64,000 bases of DNA from Actinostola sp. cb2023 (Eukaryota; Cnidaria; Anthozoa; Actiniaria; Actinostolidae). Within the stretch, counting starts at the first letter, position 1, and each line of letters begins with the position of its first letter. The stretch spans positions 124,001 through 188,000 of the forward strand of contig JAUJYZ010000813.1 of NCBI GenBank assembly GCA_033675265.1. The letters run 5' to 3'. Below are positions 36,803-49,600 of this stretch, piece by piece. The notes beneath the pieces are model-generated. The model saw only the letters and a list, made by a program, of their open reading frames with translations, was not told the origin of the DNA and did not search any database. A program made the position numbers and the translations under genes.

Positions 36803-39800
36803 ACTCCCTTTGTCGATTGTCCAAGTGGTAGGGGTGATCGGCGGTCCTTTTAGGGTCGAAAATATTTCCTGTGTGTACCTTTTAGGGTTCCGACACAAAA
36901 GTCAGTTACGTATCATGAGTCCGTACCTTTTAGGGCCAATTGAAAGAACAGAAGAAAGATATATTCCAGGTACTGATTAAACGATTTCAGCACAATCACT
37001 TTTTCGCCATATATGGTCATATATGTCGTACCTTTTAGGGGTTGAAATCAACATGGCTTCAAGAGCTCTTTTAATTTATGCGTACCTTTTAGGGGTCATT
37101 TTCAAAACCGACCGCCGATCACCCCTACCACTTTGACAAAGGGAGTACCCCCCCCCCCCCCCCCCCCCCCCCCCCGGGCTTCGTTCGCGATCGCTCGAAC
37201 ATGCCCGCTATAAACGGCTAAGACTGATATTCGCGAACTGAAACAGAGACACATGGAAGTCTTGAAAGCTTTTATCAGTTACATGTATACCAACTTGAAG
37301 TTAAACTGTTGCATTGTAAAGAAAGTCATTACAAAATTAACCTGGATTTTCGGCAGTTGAAAGCAACGACTACGAAGCTTACTTCACGACCCGTGTATGG
37401 AATTTCATGTATTCAGAAGTAGAAGACTTGTACTCTTGATGATTGTGATATAACTTACTAAAGAAAGTGTGGAGTATATAGATACAAGAATAATGATGTT
37501 ATGGTGACACTCGTGTCAGTATGTGAATGTCATGGCTCTAGTCTAGACGACTGAGCGTGAACCAAGCAACTCAAGGTCCTGACAGCATTTTTTTTTCTAC
37601 TCGCTCAGGAAGGTAAATACCTGTGAAAAAGTTGAAACGTCTCTCAGAAATTGTATTGCTGAGTTTGTAAAAACTACAGTTGATTTTCATTAGTCATTTG
37701 TGAAATAATTTTGCAAGGAATTTATATCACATATATTATATGTATTAAAATGTAATTTAGATCGATTAAAACTGTTCAAGGTTTTAGCACTTTCTGAAAA
37801 AGTTAAGTATGTTTTATTCGATTTTGCAGATGAAGTTATTAACTGTAGAATCCCTGATTTTCTAAACCAGATCCAAACGAAATTAGCGGCTTGTATCCCG
37901 GGCTTGTATCACAATCACGTACATATCATGTACATTTCAGATCATGTAAATTATCTTTGCCATAAATATGAATTTGTTTGAGCAACCGCTGCTTTTACTA
38001 AGACATCCAAGCCATACTACAAAATGTCAGATGTTTGTTCTTTGTTCAAAACTACTTCTACGTCTTGTGGAGCGTTTTTGTTTTTGTACGAATGTCGTGA
38101 CAACATTAAGGGTCACTTGCGTGAAGCATGATATGCCATTTATCACGCTCATACTGCAAAGGGCCGGACTCGATCACATTTCACTCGATGAAGTAAAAAC
38201 GCATGTCTGTCCTCGTTACAGTCTTGGTAAATATTGGAGGCCTTCGAGATCGTGCCAGTATCCTAAGCACGGTATATCACCATCAAAAGACAAAGGGCGC
38301 GATGTTATTTTTAAATGACCTAATGGGCAATGGCAAAAGAAATACACCTGTTGCTTGGGCTCACGTAAAATCGATCAACCTTTTTTTCATTTATTATATG
38401 ACAAATATTTATTATATTTTTTCATTATATCACATATATTATATGTATTAAAATGTAATTTAGATCGATTAAAACTGTTCAAGGTTTTAGCACTTTCTGA
38501 AAAAGTTAAGTATGTTTTATTCGATTTTGCAGATGAAGTTATTAACTGTAGAATCCCTGATTTTCTAAACCAGATCCAAACGAAATTAGCGGCTTGTATC
38601 CCGGGCTTGTATCACAATCACGTACATATCATGTACATTTCAGATCATGTAAATTATCTTTGCCATAAATATGAATTTGTTTGAGCAACCGCTGCTTTTA
38701 CTAAGACATCCAAGCCATACTACAAAATGTCAGATGTTTGTTCTTTGTTCAAAACTACTTCTACGTCCTGTGGAGCGTTTTTGTTTTTGTACGAATGTCG
38801 TGACAACATTAAGGGTCACTTGCGTGAAGCATGATATGCCATTTATCACGCTCATACTGCAAAGGGCCGGACTCGATCACATTTCACTCGATGAAGTAAA
38901 AACGCATGTCTGTCCTCGTTACAGTCTTGGTAAATATTGGAGGCCTTCGAGATCGTGCCAGTATCCTAAGCACGGTATATCACCATCAAAAGACAAAGGG
39001 CGCGATGTTATTTTTAAATGACCTAATGGGCAATGGCAAAAGAAATACACCTGTTGCTTGGGCTCACGTAAAATCGATCAACCTTTTTTTCATTTCATTT
39101 GAAATATACATTATTTTCTTACTAGCCATGTGCTCTAATTGTCGTAAAAAGCATAAAGCTGAGATGCTTTCAAGAGCTGATCGTCATGAACTAAAAACTC
39201 CTAAAGCATGCTAAAGAAACTCCAGAAAAAAAACACGCTTTGCGTTATACATGGTTCAATTCCTACTGCAACCATCTCCTCCTCCCCGATCAGTCCCCGG
39301 GACAAACTTGGCTCTTTTGGGATTTTTTTCAAAACGTCTTTTCTCGGGGGTAGGTAGTGGGGATAGTAAAAATATCTACCAGCGCAAAGACTGATGGGAG
39401 TGTCAAAACGGGTGTCAAATCAGGGGCATAGCCAGGATATTTTCGGAGTGACGCAAAATTGTGAAATTCAAGAAATGTATACACTACACCAGAAGTACAT
39501 AACTAGTTATGTACTTCTGATTTCACTCAATTTAGCACCTACTATTTCTTCTATAATTTTGTTCGATCCAATTGTTGGGAGGCACAATCTGACGAGCGGC
39601 GAAGTCGCGAGCTGCTAGGGGGGCTCGGGGTATAGGGTCTCTAAAATAGCATTTCCTGCCTTCTGAAAATAGTTTTCATACATATCTTACCAATTCTACT
39701 TTATTTTACGAACTCCGAATAATTATATGCTTGAAAAGGCCCAATTTCAAGCACGAATAACTAATCCCTACAATCCATAGGGTGATTTTTTTATTTTTTA

Positions 39801-40637
39801 TTTGCTTGTTTCTTCGGCTTTTTTCTTTTTCTTTTCACTTTTTCTTTTTTCTAAAAGAAGCTACTTTTTTTAATAAAAAAAAAATTCGAGTGACGCATTT
39901 GTGTCCTTGTGTCCGGCTAGCTACGCCCCTGCCAGGAGCCCCTGCAAACTATGTGGATATCTCTCCATGATACCGACAGCTTTAATCTTTATTTATTAGT
40001 CACCTCAGTATTGCAGATTATTCTTCTAAGACGAATTTCTGTTTATTTGAAACCTCAGCAAAACTGTACAGTCTGTACAGGAAAAAGACATAAAAAGCGC
40101 AGAACTTCTTCATTCCAGTGTTTCAAGCAGTTCAAGTATTTGCAGTTTTCTTCCTAGCGTGCATTTCCTTTACTGCTCTCTGCGCTTCCCTTTTACGTTT
40201 TATGGTACTCGGACATTTTTGGGGTAGGGATGTGCCGCCATGATCCCAAAAACCTTACCCTATCCCAGACCTAAATACGGAAATTTTCCTTACCCTATCC
40301 CAGACCTAAGCTTCAAAATCTATACCCTATCCCAGACGACCCAAGCTTGAAAATCAATACCCTATCACAGACTAAAATTGAAAGTTTGTGAACAATTTGA
40401 AGCTAAGAATTTTTATTTTGCCGCTACGATCATTTATAAACATTAGAGATCTTCAAATGATCGTAAAAATGCAAAAAGCATGAAAAATACTTGGTTCGCT
40501 GTAAAGAAAAACATACCCTATCCCAGACCTAAGCTTGAAAATCTATACCCTATCCCAGACCTGAGAAGCTCGAAAACCATACCCTATCGGGCGGCACATA
40601 CGTACCCGTATAGCTTATATAGGCAAGTACCCCCGAC

Positions 40638-40673
<36 letters not shown>

Positions 40674-43600
40674 TTCGGGGGTTTCGGTACGTCCACAAGA
40701 TGCTCCACAGGACGTAGAAGTAGTTTTGAACAAAGAACAAACATCTGACATTTTGTAGTATGGCTTGGATGTCTTAGTAAAAGCAGCGGTTGCTCAAACA
40801 AATTCATATTTATGGCAAAGATAATTTACATGATCTGAAATGTACATGATATGAGTACGTGATTCTGATACAAGCCCGGGATACAAGCCGCTAATTTCGT
40901 TTGGATCTGGCCGGTGGTTTAGAAAATCAGGGATTCTACAGTTAATAACTGCATCTGCTTAAGTTGTGGTTGATGTTATTTAATTCAGTTTGTTCGAGGT
41001 TTTTCAAGTTTCCTCGTTCACGTCACAGAATAAATGTCGAGTTCAGCGCTAAATTTCGTCACGTTAATATTGAAAATCAAACACTTTTTACCTCTCGACC
41101 GCTTCCTTCTGCCTTTTATATCTTGTAGGACTCTTATTCTTCGATTAGGTTTAATTGCCCGATATTTGAAGAGTTGCAAATCCGAAAAGATGAACCGGAA
41201 GTGATTTTACCTGATGACGAACGGTACTTTGTCGAGTTTCTCACAACATCATTTAGCTTGATCCACAAAATGTTTTGGTACAAACTGTAAGTATACCCCT
41301 ATTGTGTTCCAATGAAGGGTATGAGTAGTTTGGATTTGGTGCCACTTTTGCGAAATATTGCTTTTTGTACCCGACCTGCTAATTTGCACATAAGGAGCCA
41401 GAACCAAGTTATAATGGTCACAATGGGGTAGCGCGGTTGCTATCGATCGAATTACTATATGTCAACATTGTCTTTCAAAGGCCAATTAATTAAGTTGTTT
41501 ATGTGCCTTCTTTCCGTAGCAATACATTTCTGTGTACTCTCATCAAATGAGTTCTGACAAGCGAGCGCGATTTTGAGGTTGTAAATACAGTTACTGAGCC
41601 GTGTTGATCAAGGCCGTGGGATCGATGCGGCAATCACTGATAAACAGGGTAGGAACTGATCGAACAGCAGAATTTGTGGGCAATCAACAAAATATTCCAA
41701 AGAGCTGTGCTTGCTCTCTGTTTTCCTCTGCAAATCAAGGCAATTTCGCTTGCATGATGCCATGGCGCGCAAATAGATCATCGAGTATTTGATGGAGGCG
41801 ACCAAAGAAGAAGAGGTTTAAGTTTACATGTGTCTGAGCTATTGTGTTCTGGCTGGGATTCTTAGACAGAAACCCAACCTCATGTGTTAACGACCAAGAG
41901 CTCCAGAATCTCACTCCGTGTAGCTAACTCGTTCGGCGATCTTAATAATTATAATACAGAATCGTCGCCATCTTTCCCGCCAAAACTGTAGCGATTATCG
42001 AATGCAAGTTAAGGGAGTTCTTTCAGAAATTATCTTCGAAGATAAAGATGCCTATCCAACAAAAGTACGTGGAATCATTTTGTACTACCTACTCAGTGTA
42101 TTTTAAGCTCCAGGTACTTAGGATCCCTGATGAATGTTAAAATATATGGCAATCCATGTAAAATCTAACTTGCCTTCCGAAGGTAAGTTTAATTGATGAT
42201 CGATCTGCGCATACATCCGATCATTCTTTCCCGCAATATTTTATTTCAATTCCTGATCGGCCTTGATCGTGACACAGTCACAGGGATTGCACTGTAACTT
42301 AGCGCTAACTTCACTTAGAATAAAATGCAACTCTACTGAGCTGGGCCGGGAATCAGTTTACACTGATAAATCAGCCCGTAACAAACCCAATCATGTAACA
42401 CCAAACTGCATCTCTACTGAGCTGGGAATCAGTTTATACTGATAAATCAGCCCGCCGTAACAATCATGTAACACCAAACTGCATCTCTACTTAGCTGGGA
42501 ATCAGTTTATACTGATAAATCAGCCCGTAACAAACCCAATCATGTAACACCAAACTGGCATCTCTACTCAGCTGGGAATCAGTTTATACTGATAAATCAG
42601 CCCGTAACAATCATGTAACACCAAACTGCATCTCTACTTAGCTGGGAATCAGTTTATACTGATAAATCAGCCTATACACATGCAATCATGTCAGTATAAC
42701 TGCCAAGCTGCATCTCTACTGAGTACATCAATATGTCGATCCTTGTACATATGTATACAATGTCATAATACGTCCTAAATTTATAACTTTTCCTTTTATT
42801 ATAATAACTTTATAATAACTTTATTATTTATATAGCGCTTTTTCTTGTGCTCAAAGCGCTGTTTTTATGTTTTTATGGCCGAATAAAAATGGCTTTAGAG
42901 TCATTGTTGGTATATATCACATTCAATATCTGTAAATACATTTGTTCTCGATCGGTTTGTTGACAATCAATTGCCATAATTTTGTCGCCTGTGGTGCTCT
43001 GTTATAGGCGTAGTGTCAAGAGGAATCTCAAATATGCGGGAAAATTTCCCGCATATCTTTGGTAACTAAGACGTTCTGGCTCGTTATGATTTAGTGTGTT
43101 GTAGTCCAAAATCCATTAAAAAATTTACTTACGAACATTGTATACAAAACTACAACCCGGACTTGAAAGATAAAGCTCTCTTTTTAGTAATGGCAAGCAT
43201 TTTGGACTATTTCCTTTCGCTAGAAAGGATTTTGAGCCGATTTGTCATTGACATATTTTATTGTCGTTTTTCGGCCTCAACAGACAACCAACTATATTGA
43301 CGGGCGATATTTCTTTGAAAATACAAAACTGAACCAAAAGGAATGCATTTTTGAACTAGGTTTGGTAACCCTTTTCTATGCTGTAAAAATCAACCGAAAC
43401 TATTTTTCGCCCTGGAAGCGACTGGTCGGTTCTTAGTGCACAGAAAAATTGAATTCAATACAGAAAGCTCGTATTGTTATCAGTATGTTTCATCCGATTC
43501 AAGTCCACTCCCGGCCCTTGGGATAACAAATGGCCTGCGCACTTTGATGTGCATGACTACACGCTGCGACGAAAAATACAAAGTCAACATTGCGAAAAGA

Positions 43601-46600
43601 TGTTATTCAAACGTAAATGACTTGGGAACATTACGCAGGGCACGTATTTATTATAAGTAAATGAACGTGCATGTACAGACGTGTCACATCACACGCTAAC
43701 AACGTTTCACTTGGCTTACACACCGCCTTTGTTTGAAGGTTGGCGTCCCGGTGGGGGGGGGGGGGGGGGGTTAAGCGGGGGGGGGGAGGAGCGTCCCGGG
43801 GGGAGGAGGGAGGTTAACGTTCTCAGTTGAAATATTATTTCCTTTGCCAAATAAAATAGATGAGCTTGTAGAGCTATCAAAATAACATCTCTGGGCCAAA
43901 TTTTGGAGCATAAGAGCATTTCTTTACCGAGCTATTGTCGAACGAAGTTTCCAAATATTCCAGTGTGTTTGTATAGCTGCGCCATGTTGGAGGATTAGGT
44001 GATGTCCTCCAACATGGAGGTCAATAAACGTATACTAAGCAAAATTCTAGCATAAAACTGATCAATTAAACCTCAGGTATGACGGGGGTCCGGACCCCCC
44101 ACCGCCTTTCCCTGGATCCCGCGCCACTGAAGCTGGTACGAGTTTTAATTGAAACAACAATAGACTACGTTCAGCTTTTATCAGACGTGAGATATCGATG
44201 TCAAGTAAAGTAAAGTAAAGTTTTGATATAAAAAGTCTCATAAGTGCATGACACTGAAACTATCAGTTAATGTACAGATGAACGTCAACAAGTTTTGTAC
44301 ACGGAATTTCAGGTTTTGCTAATTTATAATGCGACACTTTCCAGACTAGTACTAGACTAGCTATCTCAGAAAACGAAGCCTATTTTTGCTAGTTTCTTAT
44401 TACTCGGGCACTTCCGGAGGAAGTGGCCGAGTTATAAAATGCGCTTTCTTTTTTTATTACTCGGGCACTTCCGGAGGAAACCTGAGTTATAAAATGGGCT
44501 CTTTTTTTTTCGTTGGCCACAAACGGGTCGAGTAGTTTCCGAGCGCGTATCGAATTAAATCCGAAGTATTGTTCGTATCGAGTTTCAAGATTGTATTGCA
44601 CAAGAGGGAAGCCATGTTACTCAGTCGAGAAATAAATATTCTCATCTCACATACAAACACGCTGTTCGTAGTAGACCCGATAGGCCCACGCTAAAAGATG
44701 TCGTTGTTGTTAAGGGTTCCGAATGATTTTCGGACATATCAAGGCAAAGAGACAGCAGCGTCGTCGAGCTTGGTCAGATCATAGTCTGAATCGATGAATC
44801 GTACGCGTCTGGATGTTTTCTGGATGTTAAAAGATGATTTTGGAGTACTTTTATTCGACTTTCCTCAATTGAAGGTTATTTTATTCCACGTTTGAAAAAT
44901 TCAGAAGGTAAAGGAATCGTAAAAATCGTACTTCAAAACTTCATCAAAGGAAATACTAGGGCGCGCGTCATCAATCTGATGCCACGGAAAGCAAGGTCAA
45001 TGCTAAAGTACGAAATTCGGGGATGATTTTGGAGGACTTTTATTTGACCGATTTTCCTCAACGTCGGTCTGGACATTCTTGAATAATCATTGTTTTACAT
45101 GTCAAAAGCAAGAGAGCGAGGACTGATTTGACTGATCTCCCAGTAAATAGGTCGCAAGCTTGGTCCGTCTCACTCTGATCTGCCTTCACGCCGTGACTGC
45201 ATAATTGCTCAAAAACCCGGTTAAAACTTATCAGACAATAAAATGAAACACATTTCTGAGAAATATAATGATATCTTATCTACCTACATCGTGATTTACA
45301 AGTTGGTTTTCACTTCATAAGAAAATATAATTTCATAGTCTCATAGTCATAGTCATTATAGTCACGCAACGCTCTCCGTTCTTGAATTTGCAAAGTAACT
45401 TCGGCCACTTCATTTTTTTTTCGTTGGCCACAAAATGCGAAGTATGTGATCGTATCGGTTTAGGAATGTCTGTTTAAGGGTTTCGATTGGCTGAAAACGG
45501 GGGCGATGATATCCGAACGCCTAATGAAGTAATTATATGCTCAAACGGGTCAAATAGTTTCCGAGCGTATATCAAGCTAAATTCGAAGTATTGTTCGCTC
45601 TAGGTTCGAAGACTAGAAGTTCTGGGTCATCGTTAATAGAAGTGCTAACTCATCGTTCCACGACTACCGACTAGAAGTGCTGTGTAGAAGCTCGTGCTGT
45701 ATCGAGAGAGAAGCATGCAGTTTCTTAGGACAATGACAGTTGCGTGACGAGGGAGACTATGTGTCGGTGAGCATAGATAAAGATATCCGAATCGTACGTC
45801 TGCAGTACGTACTTGGCACGGCTTGAAGGTTTACTGTATTCATGGTCTAGAAGTGCTAAGTCATCGTCTTCGACGACTAGAAGTGCTAAGTCAGGGAAAG
45901 AAGCAGTTGACCTGTGCAGACGAGAAATGATGTTGTATCAAAGGCAAATCCATCAGTTCCTTTTAAATACGCTCTCACATACAAACGCATATAGTCTCTT
46001 CAATGGTGTGTGTTGGTGAGCAGAGATAGAGATCTGCGAATCGTCGAGTTTCCCGGCTTCCGAAGTACGTACTTGGGACGACCTAAGGTTGTATATTCAT
46101 GATTAGATGGTTCTGATAACGTCGGGCTGCACTTTCTTGCATAATCATTGTTTTACATGTCAAAAGCTAGAGAGCGATGATTTGATCTCCAAGTAGATCG
46201 GCCTTGAAAACTATAATTTCAGTGAATCTCAATGTCAAATACATAGTCTCCCTCGTAGCCGTGTTTATCGTCGTCACGCAACGCTCTCCAAACACGATCG
46301 ACTGCGAGCTAGGAGACCACAGGAAGCCCAAGCTCTGTAATGCCCGAGTATACGCTCATTGAGCGTCTTGTTGAATTAGTTTTACGGACTTGGTCCCAGT
46401 CTTCTGCTCGTTTTGGTAATGGCTAATAGATATTCTCCAGTTTAAGGAAAGGCCGAAGCAAGGATGAAAGAGGATAAAGAAAAGAAAGAGACCAATTGAA
46501 ATCAGATTAAAATCAAATTCGAAATCGAACAGATACTCACGCTCATGTTACTCTTTTTCAGATGTTAACGAGTGCGCTACGATAAAACCATGCCAGCACA

Positions 46601-49600
46601 CGTGTACCAATACACACGGTAGTTACACGTGTCAATGCAAACCATGCTACACCAAACTAGGCACAAAGTGTGACCTACGACAGTGTGTTATTGGTGGCAA
46701 GAGGTGCTACAGTTATCATACTATAAATCCAGTAAACTACTGCCAGGTAATCGACCCTAGGAATACCGCTTCAGTAACCCCTTGCACCAACCCGTACCAC
46801 GTACCAACCACGTACTCACCCGGCCACGTACCCACCCTATGCATCAACCCCTTGCATGTACCAACCAATTGTACCAACCCCTTGCATGTACCAACCAATT
46901 GTACCAACCCCTTGCATGTACCAACCATTGTACCAACCCCTTGCATGTACCAACCAATTGTACCAACCCCTTGCATGTACCAACCAATTGTACCAACCCC
47001 TTGCATGTACCAACCAATTGTACCAACCCCTTGCATGTACCAACCAATTGTACCAACCCCTTGCATGTACCAACCAATTGTACCAACCCCTTGCATGTAC
47101 CAACCAATTGTACCAACCCCTTGCATGTACCAACCATTGTACCAACCCCTTGCATGTACCAACCAATTGTACCAACCCCTTGCATGTACCAACCAATTGT
47201 ACCAACCCCTTGCATGTACCAACCAATTGTACCAACCCCTTGCATGTACCAACCATTATACCAACCCCTTGCATGTACCAACCAATTGTACCAACCCCTT
47301 GCATGTACCAACCAATTGTACCAACCCCTTGCATGTACCAACCATTGTACCAACCCCTTGCATGTACCAACCAATTGTACCAACCCCTTGCATGTACCAA
47401 CCAATTGTACCAACCCCTTGCATGTACCAACCAATTGTACCAATCCCTTGCATGTACCAACCAATTGTACCAACCCCTTGCATGTACCAACCAATTGTAC
47501 CAACCCCTTGCATGTACCAACCATTGTACCAACCCCTTGCATGTACCAACCACTGTACCAACCCCTTGCATGTACCAACCAATTGTACCAACCCCTTGCA
47601 TGTACCAACCAATTGTACCAACCCCTTGCATGTACCAACCAATTGTACCAACCCCTTGCATGTACCAACCATTGTACCAACTCCTTGCATGTACCAACCA
47701 ATTGTACCAACCCCTTGCATGTACCAACCAGTTGTACCAACCAATTGTACCAACCCCTTGCATGTACCAACCAATTGTACCCACCCTTTTTTACCCACCC
47801 TTTGTACCAAACCTTTGTACCCACCAATTGTACCAACCCCTTGTACCCACCCATTGTACCCACCCTTTTTACCCACCTTTTGTACCAACCCCTTGTACCC
47901 ACCCATTGTACCAACCCTTTTTTACCCACCCTTTGTACCAACCCCTTGTATCCACCCATTGTACCCACCCTTTCTTACCCACCCTTTGTACCAACCCCAT
48001 GTACCCACTCCTGATACCTGAATATGTTAGAATATATAAACCCTCTGACAAAGTTCGAAAACATTCTCATTTTTCGTTTGAGAGAATGGCCAGTTGTATT
48101 TGATGAAAACCCCGATTTTCAAAATGGCGGATTTTCCTTTAATTTTCGGGAAATTCTCGAATTTGTGTTAGTTTGTGAGAATTAGTGAAAGACTTGAACA
48201 GGAAGATAAAGTACATCAGCATTAGTCGAGGAAGTAGTTTACTAATGAGTTATTATTTGATACAAATTTCAGAATTGTAACAGTACCAATAAATTTGGTT
48301 GGACCAATGACGACAGACTCAAATGCAGTGACAGTAATGCATGCACCCGGGGAGACCACTGCGTAGGTGGCCGTTGCGTAGGTACACCGTTCTCGTGTTT
48401 ACCATGTGAAAAGTGCCAGTCTGACACGTGCAAAGTCAAGCCAGGATACTGCGTCATTGTCGTCAATGGGAAAAAGACGTGTTTTAATAATAAAGCGATA
48501 AGACCAGAATATTCATGTCAGGTAAATCTCAAATACTCATGCGACATACACGTGTATTAAAAAGGTGATGGATCAATTGTAGACTCCAGAGGCTCGCCTG
48601 AACATTCACCAGACACTTTTCCAAGCTGCAGAATTCTCTAAGTGATTGACAGCCAGAAGAAAGGGGCGTCCATATTTTCGACCTATCAGACGCCGAGTGT
48701 TTAATTTCGTCTGCATACCTGATACCGAGATAAACCAGGATCAGTGGAACCAGTCGAGCCAAGCAACAGATTCTGATCCATTCCTCTATGGCCTCTCTTA
48801 ATTAGCTACTATGTATGCTAACAGTAGTTATTGATTTGCAAAGTTTTTTAGACATAGTAAGTTGCTTATTGTGATACTTATATACCTTTGTTTTCTTGCA
48901 TAATCTTAGCAATGTGACAGCAACAATCCTTACAAATGGACCAGCAACAACAATCTTCAATGCAGCGACAACAATGTCAAAACTAAAAACGATCGCTGTG
49001 TGAGCGGTGTTTGTCTTGGTACACCATACTCGTGTCTGCCATGTGAGAGCCACGATGGAAGTGGATGTCCCTTGAAGAGCGGTCACTGTGTTATTCAACA
49101 CAATGGACAACGCACTTGTTTTGCTAATCAAAATCTCAAACCAGGAAATCCTTGTCAGGTTAGTACAGTATTTTATTACATATATAACGATAATTTCATT
49201 GCATAAAGCTCATTTGTAGAAATGTATACGCTATATTTTCACATGTGAAAAAAATCGATACGTCCAATCAGGATCACGTATAGCTTTTTTCACATGTGGA
49301 AGTATAACCAATCAGCATCGAGAATTGGAATTAGAGAGCGAGAAAAAAACACTTGATTGGCTTTTTCTGCCCTAACGAAAAAGTGTTTGAAACTGAACGA
49401 AGCTAAAGGGTGGCCGACCGGGTTGGCCGAGCGGTGAGAGCATCACGACTGTGGTGCCTTGTTCATGGACCGCGCACTTCATGTGAGTTCAGCTTGCAGT
49501 TCGTTCTCTTCCTTGCTTCGAGGGTTTGTCTTCGGGTACTCCGGTTTTCCTCCCGATCTGGCCCTGGTTGCACGAAAGGTGGTTCAGTAGCGCTATCCAC

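Larger units (their letters stand above)
6337..46561 (+). other. Intron 1 of the matrix gene, 40.2 kb, filled with mobile elements
   Basis: The intron is bounded by GTAGGT and TTTTTCAG and separates two exons in compatible phase 1. It contains both BEL/Pao elements, both tyrosine-recombinase elements, most minisatellites and a possible nested two-exon gene. All recognisable transposon coding regions are antisense to the host gene, the usual survivorship pattern for intronic insertions. The intron could instead hide an unrecognised exon or mark two fused loci. Confidence 0.65.

Noticed and set aside
43094..43660. Three adjacent plus-strand frames as exons of a gene
   Set aside because: No ATG with good context or phase-compatible splice sites could be found; left as unsupported.
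46782..48103. Five overlapping long frames on both strands (216-415 codons)
   Set aside because: All are translations of the same 30-bp minisatellite with no stop codon. They have no complex sequence and lie in an intron.
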